Assembly (NCBI RefSeq): GCF_029541745.1
Contig: NZ_CP089746.1
Coordinates: 1,860,001 to 1,924,000 of the forward strand
Direction of reading: 5' to 3'
DNA from: Streptomyces sp. LX-29
Lineage (GTDB): Bacteria > Actinomycetota > Actinomycetes > Streptomycetales > Streptomycetaceae
Length of the DNA: 64,000 bases
The notes under the pieces: generated by a model
What the model was told of the DNA's origin: nothing
What the model saw: the letters and a program-made list of their open reading frames with translations, nothing else
Database searches by the model: none
Part shown: positions 6,768-15,288 of the stretch, in pieces
How positions within the stretch are numbered: the stretch's first letter is position 1
How the letters are laid out: each line of letters opens with the position of its first letter
Translations under genes and position numbers: made by a program

Positions 6768-8948
6768 TCACCCGATGCCAGGGATGAGGGAGATGAGCAG
6801 GTCGATGAGCTTGATGCCGATGAACGGGGCGACGAGGCCGCCCAGGCCGTAGAGGCCCAGGTTGCGGCGGAGCATCTTGTCCGCGCTCATCGGGCGGTAA
6901 CGCACGCCCTTGAGGGCGAGCGGCACCAGCGCGACGATGATCAGCGCGTTGAAGATCACCGCGGACAGGATCGCCGACTCGGCCGAGTCCAGCCGCATGA
7001 TGTTGAGGGTGTCCAGACCCTCGTAGCCCGCCACCCCGGCGAACATGGCCGGGATGATCGCGAAGTACTTCGCGACGTCGTTGGCGATCGAGAAGGTGGT
7101 CAGGGCGCCGCGGGTGATGAGCAGCTGCTTGCCGATCTCCACGATCTCGATGAGCTTGGTCGGGTTGGAGTCCAGGTCGACCATGTTCCCGGCCTCCTTG
7201 GCGGCCGAGGTGCCGGTGTTCATGGCCACGCCCACGTCGGCCTGGGCCAGCGCCGGGGCGTCGTTGGTGCCGTCGCCGGTCATCGCGACCAGCTTGCCGC
7301 CGGCCTGCTCCCGCTTGATCAGCGCCATCTTGTCCTCGGGCGTGGCCTCGGCGAGGAAGTCGTCCACGCCCGCCTCGTCCGCGATCGCCTTGGCGGTCAG
7401 CGGGTTGTCGCCAGTGATCATGACGGTCTTGATGCCCATGCGGCGCAGCTCGTCGAACCGCTCCCGCATGCCGTCCTTGACGACGTCCTTGAGGTAGATG
7501 ACGCCCAGGACGCGGGCGCCGCGCTCGTCCTCCTCCGCGACGAGCAGCGGGGTGCCGCCGGCCTCGGAGATCTGGCTGGCGAGCTGGTCGGTGTCGGCAG
7601 CGACGGTCCCGCCCCGCTCCTTGACCCAGGTGATGATCGAGGCGGTGGCGCCCTTGCGGACCCTGCGCGCCACGCCGTCCTCTTCGAGGTCGACGCCCGA
7701 CATCCGGGTCTGGGCGGTGAACGGCACCCACTCGGCGCCCACCAGCTCGCCCTCGTGCCGCTCGCGCAGCCCGTACTTCTCCTTGGCCAGCACGACGATC
7801 GAGCGGCCCTCGGGCGTCTCGTCGGCGAGCGAGGAGAGCTGGGCGGCGTCCGCCACCTCGGCGGCGGTGGTGCCCTTGACCGGGACGAACTCCGCGGCCT
7901 GGCGGTTGCCGTAGGTGATGGTGCCGGTCTTGTCCAGCAGCAGCGTGGAGACGTCGCCGGCGGCCTCGACGGCGCGGCCGGACATCGCCAGCACGTTGCG
8001 CTGCACCAGCCGGTCCATGCCGGCGATGCCGATCGCGGAGAGCAGCGCGCCGATGGTGGTCGGGATGAGACAGACCAGCAGCGCGGTCAGCACGATCATC
8101 GTCTGCTCGGCGCCCGCGTGGATCGCGAACGGCTGGAGGGTGACGACCGCCAGCAGGAAGACGATGGTGAGCGAGGCGAGCAGGATGTTCAGCGCGATCT
8201 CGTTCGGCGTCTTCTGCCGCGCCGCGCCCTCGACCAGGTTGATCATCCGGTCGATGAAGGTCTCGCCCGGCTTGGTGGTGATCTTGATGACGATGCGGTC
8301 CGAGAGCACCTTGGTGCCGCCGGTGACCGCCGACCGGTCGCCGCCCGACTCGCGGATGACCGGCGCGGACTCGCCGGTGATCGCCGACTCGTCGACCGAC
8401 GCCACTCCCTCCACGACGTCGCCGTCGCCCGGGATGATGTCGCCCGCCTCGCAGACCACCAAGTCGCCGACGCGCAGCTCGGTGCCGGGCACCCGCTCCT
8501 CGGTGGTGCCGTCGAGCCGCCGCGCGACGGTGTCGGTCTTGGCCTTGCGCAGGGTGTCGGCTTGCGCCTTGCCGCGGCCCTCGGCCACCGCCTCCGCCAG
8601 GTTGGCGAAGACGACGGTCAGCCACAGCCATATCGCTATCGCCCAGCCGAACCCGTCGCCCGGGTCCAGACAGGCCAGCACGGTGGTGAGCACCGAGCCG
8701 ATCTCGACCACGAACATGACGGGCGACGTGGCCATCACCCGCGGGTCGAGCTTGCGGAAGGCGTCGGGGAACGACTTGACCAGCTGCTTGGGGTCGAACA
8801 GCCCGCCGGAGACCCGGCCGGCGCCGTGGTCGTCGTGGGGCGCGAGGTGCGCGGAGTGGCCCTCCGGAGGGCGCGTGGAGGTGGCAGTGGACATGGGGTC
8901 CTCGACAGACGTGGTGGCCTGCGGCGCGTCCTTGGTCAGGTCGCTCAT
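6768..8948 (-). CDS. kdpB: KdpB, P-type ATPase catalytic subunit
   Basis: The 726-residue P-type ATPase (P1A) has a TGES actuator motif ([10 protein letters not shown]), phosphorylated Asp339 in DKTGTIT, the [19 protein letters not shown] hinge motif and about seven membrane segments. It hydrolyses ATP to drive K+ through KdpA. The ATG overlaps the kdpA stop by 4 bp (ATGA), which indicates translational coupling. A charged, His-rich N-terminal extension of about 50 residues precedes the conserved [16 protein letters not shown] segment. Confidence 0.97.
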   Translation of the reverse strand: MSDLTKDAPQATTSVEDPMSTATSTRPPEGHSAHLAPHDDHGAGRVSGGLFDPKQLVKSFPDAFRKLDPRVMATSPVMFVVEIGSVLTTVLACLDPGDGFGWAIAIWLWLTVVFANLAEAVAEGRGKAQADTLRKAKTDTVARRLDGTTEERVPGTELRVGDLVVCEAGDIIPGDGDVVEGVASVDESAITGESAPVIRESGGDRSAVTGGTKVLSDRIVIKITTKPGETFIDRMINLVEGAARQKTPNEIALNILLASLTIVFLLAVVTLQPFAIHAGAEQTMIVLTALLVCLIPTTIGALLSAIGIAGMDRLVQRNVLAMSGRAVEAAGDVSTLLLDKTGTITYGNRQAAEFVPVKGTTAAEVADAAQLSSLADETPEGRSIVVLAKEKYGLRERHEGELVGAEWVPFTAQTRMSGVDLEEDGVARRVRKGATASIITWVKERGGTVAADTDQLASQISEAGGTPLLVAEEDERGARVLGVIYLKDVVKDGMRERFDELRRMGIKTVMITGDNPLTAKAIADEAGVDDFLAEATPEDKMALIKREQAGGKLVAMTGDGTNDAPALAQADVGVAMNTGTSAAKEAGNMVDLDSNPTKLIEIVEIGKQLLITRGALTTFSIANDVAKYFAIIPAMFAGVAGYEGLDTLNIMRLDSAESAILSAVIFNALIIVALVPLALKGVRYRPMSADKMLRRNLGLYGLGGLVAPFIGIKLIDLLISLIPGIG

Positions 8949-10630
8949 GCGAGTCCCTCCGCCATCGGGCCGAGGGCGAGCGCCGGGAAGTACGTCAGGC
9001 CGGTGATGATCAGGATCGCGCCGACCAGCAGCCCCGCGAAGAGCGGCTTCTCGGTGCGCAGGGTGCCGGCGGTCTCCGGGACCGGCTTCTGCTCGGCCAG
9101 CGAGCCCGCCAGGGCCAGCACGAACACCATCGGCAGGAAGCGGCCGAGGAGCATGGCCAGGCCGATCGTGGTGTTGTACCAGTCGGTGTTGGCGTTGAGG
9201 CCGGCGAAGGCGGAGCCGTTGTTGTTGGCGCCGGAGGTGAAGGCGTAGAGGACCTCGGAGAAGCCGTGCGCCCCGCTGCCGTTCACCGAGGAGTCGGCGC
9301 CGTTGAGGATGGACTCCGGCGGGCCGGACAGCGCCATGGAGAGCGCGGTGAAGCCGAGCACCAGCGTCGGGGTGATGAGGATGTAGCAGGCGGCGAGCTT
9401 GATCTCACGCGAGCTGATCTTCTTGCCCAGGTACTCCGGGGTGCGGCCGACCATCAGGCCCGCGATGAACACCGCGATGATCGCCATGACCAACATGCCG
9501 TAGAGGCCGGAGCCGACGCCGCCGGGCGCGATCTCGCCGAGCATCATGCCCAGCATGGTGAGGCCGCCGCCGAGGCCGGTGAACGAGGAGTGGAAGGAGT
9601 CCACCGCGCCGGTCGAGGTGAGGGTGGTGCTGGTCGCGAAGATCGCCGAGGCGCCGACGCCGAACCGCTGTTCCTTGCCCTCCATCGCGCCGCCCGCCTC
9701 CTGGAGCGCGGCGCCGCCGTGGTGGAACTCGGTCCACATCATCAGGGCGGTGAAGCCCACCCAGATGATCGCCATGGTGGCCAGGATCGCGTAGCCCTGC
9801 TTGACGTTGCCGACGAGCTTGCCGAAGGTCCGGGTCAGCGAGAACGGGATGACGAGGATCAGGAAGATCTCGAAGAGGTTGGTGAAGGCGTCGGGGTTCT
9901 CGAAGGGGTGGGCGGAGTTGGCGTTGAAGTAGCCGCCGCCGTTGGTGCCGAGCTCCTTGATGACCTCCTGCGAGGCCACCGCGCCGCCGTTCCACTGCTG
10001 GCTGCCGCCGCCGAACTGGCCGACCTCGTGGATGCCGGAGAAGTTCTGGATGGCGCCGCAGGCCACCAGCACCAACGCGCCGATGATCGAGAGTGGGATG
10101 AGGATGCGGACGGTGCCGCGGACCAGGTCGGCCCAGAAGTTGCCCAGCTCGCCGGTACGGGCCCGGACGAAGCCCCGGACCAGGGCGATGGCCACGGCCA
10201 TGCCGACCGCGGCGGAGACGAAGTTCTGCACCGCCAGGCCGCCGGTCTGGATGACGTGGCCCATGGCCTGCTCACCCGAGTACGACTGCCAGTTGGTGTT
10301 GGCGACGAACGAGGCGGCGGTGTTGAACGCCTGGTCGGGGCTGATCGCGGTGAAGCCGAGAGAGAGCGGCAGGTGGTCCTGGAGGCGCTGGAGCGCGTAC
10401 AGGAAGAGCACACCGACCGCGGAGAAGGCGAGCACACCGCGCAGATAGGCGGGCCAGCGCATCTCGGTGTTGGGGTCGGCGCCGATGCAGCGGTAGATCA
10501 GCTTCTCGACGCGCAGGTGCTTGGTGGAGCTGTAGACGGCGGCCATGTAGTCGCCGAGGGGGCGGTAGACCAGGGCGAGCGCTCCGATGAGCGCGACCAA
10601 CTGGAGAACCCCAGCGAGTTCGGAACTCAT
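8945..10630 (-). CDS. kdpA: KdpA, K+-translocating subunit
   Basis: The 561-residue integral membrane protein belongs to the superfamily of K+ transporters. It carries the four-fold pore architecture of KdpA, with recognisable selectivity-region motifs such as [30 protein letters not shown] and [13 protein letters not shown]. It selects K+ and passes it toward KdpB. It starts 8 bp after the kdpF stop and overlaps kdpB by 4 bp, within the compact operon 10808-6115. Confidence 0.97.
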   Translation of the reverse strand: MSSELAGVLQLVALIGALALVYRPLGDYMAAVYSSTKHLRVEKLIYRCIGADPNTEMRWPAYLRGVLAFSAVGVLFLYALQRLQDHLPLSLGFTAISPDQAFNTAASFVANTNWQSYSGEQAMGHVIQTGGLAVQNFVSAAVGMAVAIALVRGFVRARTGELGNFWADLVRGTVRILIPLSIIGALVLVACGAIQNFSGIHEVGQFGGGSQQWNGGAVASQEVIKELGTNGGGYFNANSAHPFENPDAFTNLFEIFLILVIPFSLTRTFGKLVGNVKQGYAILATMAIIWVGFTALMMWTEFHHGGAALQEAGGAMEGKEQRFGVGASAIFATSTTLTSTGAVDSFHSSFTGLGGGLTMLGMMLGEIAPGGVGSGLYGMLVMAIIAVFIAGLMVGRTPEYLGKKISSREIKLAACYILITPTLVLGFTALSMALSGPPESILNGADSSVNGSGAHGFSEVLYAFTSGANNNGSAFAGLNANTDWYNTTIGLAMLLGRFLPMVFVLALAGSLAEQKPVPETAGTLRTEKPLFAGLLVGAILIITGLTYFPALALGPMAEGLA

Positions 10631-10638
10631 CGTGGTGC

Positions 10639-10728
10639 TCAGAACCTCTCCGGGAAGACCAGCGCGAGGACCAGGTAGCCCAGCAGGGCGACCGCCACGA
10701 CGAGACCGACGATGTTCTCCGCGGTCAC
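10639..10728 (-). CDS. kdpF: KdpF small membrane subunit (29 aa)
   Basis: This 29-residue peptide with a GTG start has a single hydrophobic helix ([20 protein letters not shown]) and the PERF ending typical of KdpF, which stabilises the KdpABC complex in the membrane. The GTG start overlaps the stop of the preceding 27-codon ORF by 4 bp (GTGA), so its translation is likely coupled to that peptide. Confidence 0.88.
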   Translation of the reverse strand: MTAENIVGLVVAVALLGYLVLALVFPERF

Positions 10729-10808
10729 AGCTTGGTCACCCCCCTGGCGACGAGAGCCACCAGCGCGAAGACCGCGATCGTGGCGAAGACGAAGGCCACG
10801 TCGGCCAT
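10725..10808 (-). CDS. 27-residue membrane peptide at the head of the kdp operon
   Basis: ATG 10808 is preceded by a clear AGGAG ribosome site and opens a 27-codon frame that ends at 10725. The peptide is one hydrophobic helix ([20 protein letters not shown]) with a short basic tail GVTKL. Its TGA overlaps the kdpF GTG. The strong ribosome site, tight coupling and membrane profile argue that it is translated. I recall similar unnamed peptides before kdpF in other actinobacteria. It could be an extra Kdp subunit or a KdpF-like regulator; no function is known to me. Confidence 0.7.
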   Translation of the reverse strand: MADVAFVFATIAVFALVALVARGVTKL

Positions 10809-10935
10809 CGTGAGCTCCTAGAGAGGTTCGGGGAGAGGGCCCGCTCCGGGAGGCTGCGGAAGCCTCCACCGGCCCTCGGGGACCTCTAGAGGAAAGCGCC
10901 TACCCGTCCGTTTGCACCCGGCGTTGACGGCTCCC

Positions 10936-10961
10936 TTACGGCCATTAGCGCGCTCTTAGCG
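10936..10961 (-). promoter_or_regulatory. Candidate KdpE operator upstream of the kdp operon
   Basis: On the minus strand the sequence CGCTAAGAGCGCGCTAA shows a direct repeat CGCTAA with 11-bp periodicity, and a weaker third half-site CGTAA 9 bp further on. OmpR-family regulators such as KdpE bind tandem half-sites spaced about one helical turn. The site is roughly 130 bp before the first start codon of the operon. Assignment to KdpE is inference. Confidence 0.5.
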
Positions 10962-10997
10962 GATCCCTGACGCTCCCCGTCCTTACCTGCGAAAACG

Positions 10998-11036
10998 CCG
11001 GTGGGCCGTACCCCCTGTCAGGGGTACGGCCCACCG
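10998..11036 (-). terminator. Terminator downstream of the DUF3710 gene
   Basis: A perfect 17-bp stem (10998-11014 with 11020-11036 region, CCGGTGGGCCGTACCCC) with a short CTGTCA loop is followed on the minus strand by GTTTTC. It lies about 80 bp after the DUF3710 stop. Confidence 0.85.
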
Positions 11037-11114
11037 GAACCGTGTGTTTTCTGCCGTGATCAAGCCGGTTTCACGCCGTGCGGAGCCGCTCGCGGACCCC
11101 GTACGGCACAGGCG

Positions 11115-11882
11115 TCAGCGCACCTCGGTGATCTCCGGGCCGCGCTGCAACTGGTCGGCGCCGCCCGCGAACCGCGAGCCGGCGTCCTCCTGCTGCACCC
11201 CGTCCGGCACCATCTGCGCGTCGTTCGGCAGCTTGAGGACGATCGGGTCGCGCGGGGCCATCGGGCCCTCGCCGCGCACGACGACCGTGTCGCGGAAGAT
11301 CGCCTCCAGCAGGCTGCCGGTCTCGGGCTTGACCGCGCCCTGGCCGGAGATCACTCCGCGCAGGAACCAGCGCGGCCCGTCGACGCCGACGAACCGGACC
11401 ATCTGCACGCCGTTGGTGCCGTCCGGCAGTTGGACCGGGACCTGGGCGCGCAGCTCCCAGCCCAGCGTGCCCTCGAGCTCGTCCACGACGCCGCCCTGCT
11501 GGGTGATGCCGTTGGCGATCTCGTCCCGCACCTCGTTCCAGATGCCTTCCTTCTTGGGCGCGGCGAACGCCTGGAGCTGTACGGCGCTGTCACGCAGCAC
11601 CACGGTCGCGGCGACGATCGCGTCCCCGGCGACCTCCACCCGCAGCTCCATGCCCTCGACACCGGGCACGAAGAGGCCACCCAGGTCCACGCGGCCCTCG
11701 CCGGGCTCGCGCACCTCGGAGACGTCCCACGGGCCGTCCGGGCGCGGTGCCGGGGGCAGGCTCACCCTGCTCGCGGGCGCGGCCGCGTCCTCGGTCTCGT
11801 CGGCCTCTCCGGCCAACTCCTCGGAGGCGACGTCGAGGGTCTCGACAGCCTCCTCGCTGCGCTTGCGGCGACGTCCGAACAC
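11115..11882 (-). CDS. DUF3710 domain protein
   Basis: The 255-residue protein has a GTG start at 11882 that gives the family N-terminus FGRRRKR. A GGAAGGA ribosome site precedes it, inside the 3' end of dut. An acidic low-complexity stretch (about residues 20-45) is followed by the conserved body with PDGPWDVSEV, RVDLGGLFVP, and FVGVDGPRWFLRGVISGQGA. DUF3710 proteins are widespread in actinobacteria and typically lie beside dut. No biochemical role is known. The gene is co-directional with dut, starting 2 bp from its stop, so it is very likely in one operon with it. Confidence 0.85.
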   Translation of the reverse strand: MFGRRRKRSEEAVETLDVASEELAGEADETEDAAAPASRVSLPPAPRPDGPWDVSEVREPGEGRVDLGGLFVPGVEGMELRVEVAGDAIVAATVVLRDSAVQLQAFAAPKKEGIWNEVRDEIANGITQQGGVVDELEGTLGWELRAQVPVQLPDGTNGVQMVRFVGVDGPRWFLRGVISGQGAVKPETGSLLEAIFRDTVVVRGEGPMAPRDPIVLKLPNDAQMVPDGVQQEDAGSRFAGGADQLQRGPEITEVR

Positions 11883-11883
11883 G

Positions 11884-12399
11884 TCATTGTCCTTCCCGGT
11901 CGGAACCGACCGAAGCGTATCCATTCCCACCCGTCGAGCCGTCCACGGCGGCATGGCCGCCGGTGGACCCGAAGCCCCCAAAGGCCCGCGCCGAACCGGG
12001 AAGCTCCGCCACCTCGTGGAAGCGCACCTTCTCGACCTGCTGGACGACCAGTTGAGCGACGCGGTCGAAGGGCTCGAACCGCACCGTCTCGCGCGGGTCG
12101 AGATTGACCACGATCACCTTGATCTCTCCACGGTACCCGGCATCGATGGTCCCTGGGGCGTTCACCATGGCCACACCGCAGCGTGCCGCCAGGCCCGAGC
12201 GCGGGTGCACGAAGGCCGCGTACCCGTCCGGGAGCGCGATCGAGACGCCGGTGGGCAGCACCGCGCGCTCGCCGGGCGCGAGCTCGGCGGCCTCCGTGGT
12301 GACCAGGTCGACCCCGGCGTCGCCGGGGTGGGCGTAGGCCGGGATCGGCACCTCGGGGTGCACCCTGCGGATCAATACGTCTAGCGGCGTCCGGTCCAC
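11884..12399 (-). CDS. dut: Deoxyuridine 5'-triphosphate nucleotidohydrolase (dUTPase)
   Basis: The 171-residue trimeric dUTPase carries all five family motifs: GDAGVDLVT, PRSGLA, GTIDAGYRGEIKV (substrate-binding beta-hairpin), RVAQLVV and the C-terminal P-loop-like arm AFGGFGSTG. It hydrolyses dUTP to dUMP and pyrophosphate, which keeps uracil out of DNA and supplies dTMP synthesis. About 25 residues extend past motif V and are low in complexity. It is followed immediately by the DUF3710 gene. Confidence 0.95.
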   Translation of the reverse strand: MDRTPLDVLIRRVHPEVPIPAYAHPGDAGVDLVTTEAAELAPGERAVLPTGVSIALPDGYAAFVHPRSGLAARCGVAMVNAPGTIDAGYRGEIKVIVVNLDPRETVRFEPFDRVAQLVVQQVEKVRFHEVAELPGSARAFGGFGSTGGHAAVDGSTGGNGYASVGSDREGQ

Positions 12400-12472
12400 G
12401 CCGGCCTCCTGTTCCTGTCGTCGCTCATCGCATGAGCGCCTTGGTGAGCGGAGGCGCCCACGAGCCGACCGC

Positions 12473-13057
12473 TCACGGGTTCACCTCGAAGGCCCGGGCC
12501 ACCCGCTGCTGGTCCGGGTCGGCGAGCGCGGCGTTGATCTCCTCGGGCCGGCCGTTGTCGATGAAGTGGCCGATCGGCACCTCGACGAAGAGGGCGTCGG
12601 CGCGGACCGCGACGGGACCGTCGGGGCCACCGACCCGGCCGGTGGCGGTGGAGAAGATCTTGCGGCCGTCGACCGCGGTCACCTCGGCCTCCAGGTGCAG
12701 CTTGGTGCCGACCGGGACCGGGCGGACGTACTCCGTCTCCAGCCGCTTGGTCACCGCGATCACCCGCAGCAGCCAGCTGAGCGCGCCGAGCGCCTCGTCC
12801 AGCGCGGTGGCCAGCACCCCGCCGTGGGCGAGGCCCGGTCCGCCCTGGTGGGCGGGCTGGACGGTGAACTCGGCGGTGAGGCTGACGCCCTCCCCCGCCC
12901 GGGCCTCCAGGCGCAGCCCGTGCCGCTGGGCGTCCCCGCAGCCGAAGCACTGGTCGTAGTGGGCTCCTATGAGCTCACCGGGTGCGGGCGCATCGGGGTG
13001 CCGCACCGGGGGCTTGGCCCCGTCCGGCGGCGTCAGACCTGTCCTTCTTCCACTCAC
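12473..13057 (-). CDS. PaaI-type hotdog-fold thioesterase
   Basis: The 194-residue protein reads from a GTG at 13057. The hotdog core shows GGPGLAHGGVLATALDEALG (the helix-start HGG...D/E pattern of PaaI/4HBT enzymes) and the strand ETEYVRPVPVGTKLHLEAEV. An N-terminal CFGCG motif is common in this actinobacterial subfamily. Likely activity is acyl-CoA thioester hydrolysis in the cytoplasm; the substrate is not predictable. It is divergent from the DUF3093 gene with only 59 bp between the starts. Confidence 0.8.
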   Translation of the reverse strand: MSGRRTGLTPPDGAKPPVRHPDAPAPGELIGAHYDQCFGCGDAQRHGLRLEARAGEGVSLTAEFTVQPAHQGGPGLAHGGVLATALDEALGALSWLLRVIAVTKRLETEYVRPVPVGTKLHLEAEVTAVDGRKIFSTATGRVGGPDGPVAVRADALFVEVPIGHFIDNGRPEEINAALADPDQQRVARAFEVNP

Positions 13058-13116
13058 AGCGCCAGACCTTACCCGCGCGGCAGGTACTCCTCGGCCGTCG
13101 TGCCAAGCTTGAGGTC

Positions 13117-13563
13117 ATGCAGCACTACGAAGAACGCCTGACCGCTCCCCGTTCCTGGTGGCTGATCGCGCTCCTGGCCGGGATCGCGATGGGGTTGATC
13201 CTGCTGCCGCTCGGCACCCTGCCGATGCTGGCCGGGCTCATCATCGGCGGCGCGCTGTCCGCGACCGCCGTCAGCTCGTACGGCTCGGCGCGCATCCGGG
13301 TGCTCTCCGACTCGCTGGTCGCCGGGGACGCGCGGATCCCGCTGCCGGCCCTGGGCGCCATCGAGGTGCTGAACGCCGAGGAGGCGGCCGCCTGGCGCCG
13401 GCACAAGGCCGACACGCGGGCGTTCATGCTGCTGCGGGGCTACATCCCGACCGCCGTCCGGGTGGAGGTCACCGATCCGGAGGACCCCACTCCGTATCTC
13501 TATCTCTCCAGCCGCCGTCCGGAGCGGCTCGCGGCGGCGCTGGAGGCGGTGCGGGCCGGCTGA
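13117..13563 (+). CDS. DUF3093 family membrane protein
   Basis: The 148-residue protein starts with MQHYEERLTAPRSWW, typical of DUF3093, followed by two close transmembrane helices (about residues 17-55). A soluble C-terminal beta domain follows with IRVLSDSLVAGDARIPL and the conserved ending YLYLSSRRPERLAAAL. The family is conserved in actinobacteria next to dut and has no assigned function. The divergent arrangement with the thioesterase leaves a compact shared promoter region. Confidence 0.85.
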   Translation: MQHYEERLTAPRSWWLIALLAGIAMGLILLPLGTLPMLAGLIIGGALSATAVSSYGSARIRVLSDSLVAGDARIPLPALGAIEVLNAEEAAAWRRHKADTRAFMLLRGYIPTAVRVEVTDPEDPTPYLYLSSRRPERLAAALEAVRAG

Positions 13564-13581
13564 GGACGCCGCCGACGGGAG

Positions 13582-13600
13582 ACGGGCCGGACCGGCCCGT
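13582..13600 (+). terminator. Short hairpin after the DUF3093 gene
   Basis: ACGGGCCG/CGGCCCGT arms with a 3-base loop lie 19 bp after the stop. The stem is strong but there is no U tract. Confidence 0.5.
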
Positions 13601-13784
13601 CCGCGCGGGCGCGCAGGGACTCGCCGCACCACCGCACGGAGACGCGCGAGCAGGCCCGGAGCGCGTCGGCGGACGCGCGGGGGCGCACGACGCGTCGACG
13701 GATGCGCACGGTCGGTGGTCGGGTCCGAGCCGATGCCCCATCCCCGCGCCGGAGGCCGCGCTACGTCGCGCCGGGGACCCGGGC

Positions 13785-14510
13785 CTACGTCGCCTGTACG
13801 GCGCCGTCCGCGGGCGGCAGCGCCTCCCAGGGGATCTGCCGGGCGCGCAGGTCCTTGCGCACCTTGCGGGCCAGCTTCCGGGTGTCACGTCGGTTCATCG
13901 TGGCACCGGCGACCGCGCCGATCATGAAGGGCGCCAGCCCCGGCAGATTGCGGAAGCTTCGCTTCATGACCTGCTGACGCAGCTCGCGCCGGAGCTGGAC
14001 GCCGAACGCGGCGTTCACCGTGGCCGGGACGGCCACGTCGATGCCGCGCTCCTGGGACCAGGCGCCGAGATAGGCCATGGCGCGCTGGGCGGTCCCACCC
14101 GGCGCCCGCACCCCGTAGACCTCGTGCAGCTCGGCGACGAGTTTGAACTCTATGGAGGCGACGCCGATGATCTCGGCCGCCAGCTCGGCGGGCATGGCGG
14201 GCGGGACCGGCAGCATCGCCGCGGCGCCCACGCCCGCACCCACGGTGGAGGTGCCGTTGACGGCACCGGCCACCAGCTTGTCCGCGAGCTCCTCCGGGCC
14301 GAGCCCGGGAAACTGCCGGCGCAGTGTCGCGAGATCGCGGACGGGAACGCGCGGGGCGTTGGCGATGATGCGCTCGACGATGGTGGTCAGCCCCGCCCGC
14401 ACACTCGCACCGCCCCGCCCCGTGGCCGCCCTCGCACCGCGACCGCAGGCGACCGCGAGCGAGGCCACCCGGCCCCGCTCGACGTGCCCGTCGCGCCGCG
14501 CCGCGTCCAC
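13785..14510 (-). CDS. Conserved actinobacterial protein of unknown function
   Basis: The 241-residue protein is taken from GTG 14510, just 14 bp after the DUF4193 stop; further upstream the frame reads through DUF4193 out of frame. The conserved part begins at RAGLTTIVERIIANAPRVPVRDLATLRRQFPG. It includes a glycine/alanine-rich hydrophobic segment (VGAGVGAAAMLPVPPAMPAE) and AGATMNRRDTRKLARKVRKDL near the end. The hydrophobic central helices suggest membrane association. I recognise it as a conserved Streptomyces protein but know no function. The start is uncertain because the first 40 residues are low-complexity. Confidence 0.7.
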   Translation of the reverse strand: MDAARRDGHVERGRVASLAVACGRGARAATGRGGASVRAGLTTIVERIIANAPRVPVRDLATLRRQFPGLGPEELADKLVAGAVNGTSTVGAGVGAAAMLPVPPAMPAELAAEIIGVASIEFKLVAELHEVYGVRAPGGTAQRAMAYLGAWSQERGIDVAVPATVNAAFGVQLRRELRQQVMKRSFRNLPGLAPFMIGAVAGATMNRRDTRKLARKVRKDLRARQIPWEALPPADGAVQAT

Positions 14511-14524
14511 GCCGGATCCGGCCG

Positions 14525-14824
14525 TCAGGCCGCGCAGTCGCGGCAGATCGGCTGGCCGTTCTTCTCCGAGGCCAGCTGGCTGCGGTGATGCACGAGGAAG
14601 CAGCTCATGCAGGTGAACTCGTCCTGCTGCTTCGGCAGCACACGGACGGCCAGTTCCTCGTTCGAGAGGTCCGCGCCCGGGAGCTCCAGGCCCTCGGCCG
14701 CTTCGAACTCGTCGACGTCGACGGACGAAGTCGACTTGTCGTTCCGTCGAGCCTTCAGTTCTTCCAGGCTGTCCGAATCGACGTCGTCGTCGGTCTTGCG
14801 TGGGGTGTCGTAATCCGTTGCCAT
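14525..14824 (-). CDS. DUF4193 small zinc-ribbon-like protein
   Basis: The 99-residue acidic protein has a C-terminal four-cysteine module: CMSC (in FTCMSCFLVHHRSQL) and CRDC at the extreme C-terminus, consistent with one bound zinc. ATG 14824 has a GGGGAGAG ribosome site. DUF4193 is conserved across actinobacteria, and the cysteine arrangement resembles transcription-associated zinc ribbons, but no role has been shown to my knowledge. It is the first gene of a probable two-gene unit with the downstream unknown gene. Confidence 0.85.
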   Translation of the reverse strand: MATDYDTPRKTDDDVDSDSLEELKARRNDKSTSSVDVDEFEAAEGLELPGADLSNEELAVRVLPKQQDEFTCMSCFLVHHRSQLASEKNGQPICRDCAA

Positions 14825-15218
14825 GTCGCTCTCCCCCTCTGGGTGTCTGCGGTGTCTCCAGCGCACGTAACGCGTGAGGGGCCGGTCTTGTGCCCGACCC
14901 GAGGCGGAGATTTTGCCTCACATCAAGGTCTGTTACTCAATCGACACCCAACCGCACCTCTAAGAGGCGATCGGGTTGAGTGGCGAACGCGACCGTACAC
15001 GGTCCGGAAGCCACCTGGCACATATGCCATGACGTGTACTTCCCGTGATCACGACACCCGGAAACCCGGATTTTCCGGGCCTTCCACCGACCGAGGTGAT
15101 CACTGAGCGTAGATGGCCGGAAAATCGGCCATGTGATCGATCACACAAGGACGAGATGGGTGCCTGATCCTGAAAATTCCTCCCAAAGCGAACCTCGATG
15201 GCCGACAGCGTACAACCA
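14825..15218. other. Intergenic region upstream of DUF4193, with GTGATCAC palindromes
   Basis: No gene is visible. Three related palindromes occur within 102 bp: CGTGATCACG (15044-15053), GTGATCAC (15096-15103) and TGTGATCGATCACA (15132-15145). The last contains GTG-N6-CAC, the half-site pattern reported for Streptomyces Crp. A short CCCGG/CCGGG hairpin (about 15065-15080) lies between the first two. This stretch must hold the DUF4193 promoter on the minus strand. Confidence 0.5.
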
Positions 15219-15253
15219 TCTCGGAGCGCGGGCACGGCCCCGCGCTCCCGAGA
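15219..15253 (-). terminator. cutS terminator
   Basis: A long GC-rich hairpin (TCTCGGAGCGCGG... with CCGCGCTCCCGAGA, one bulge) lies 36 bp beyond the cutS stop on the minus strand. Confidence 0.7.
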
Positions 15254-15288
15254 CGGAGTGCCTCGCGAGCCCGAGAGGGAGTGCGAGG

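Noticed and set aside
6115..8631. 838-codon minus-strand frame joining kdpC to upstream sequence
   Set aside because: The upstream two-thirds is kdpB read in the wrong frame. KdpC begins at ATG 6762.
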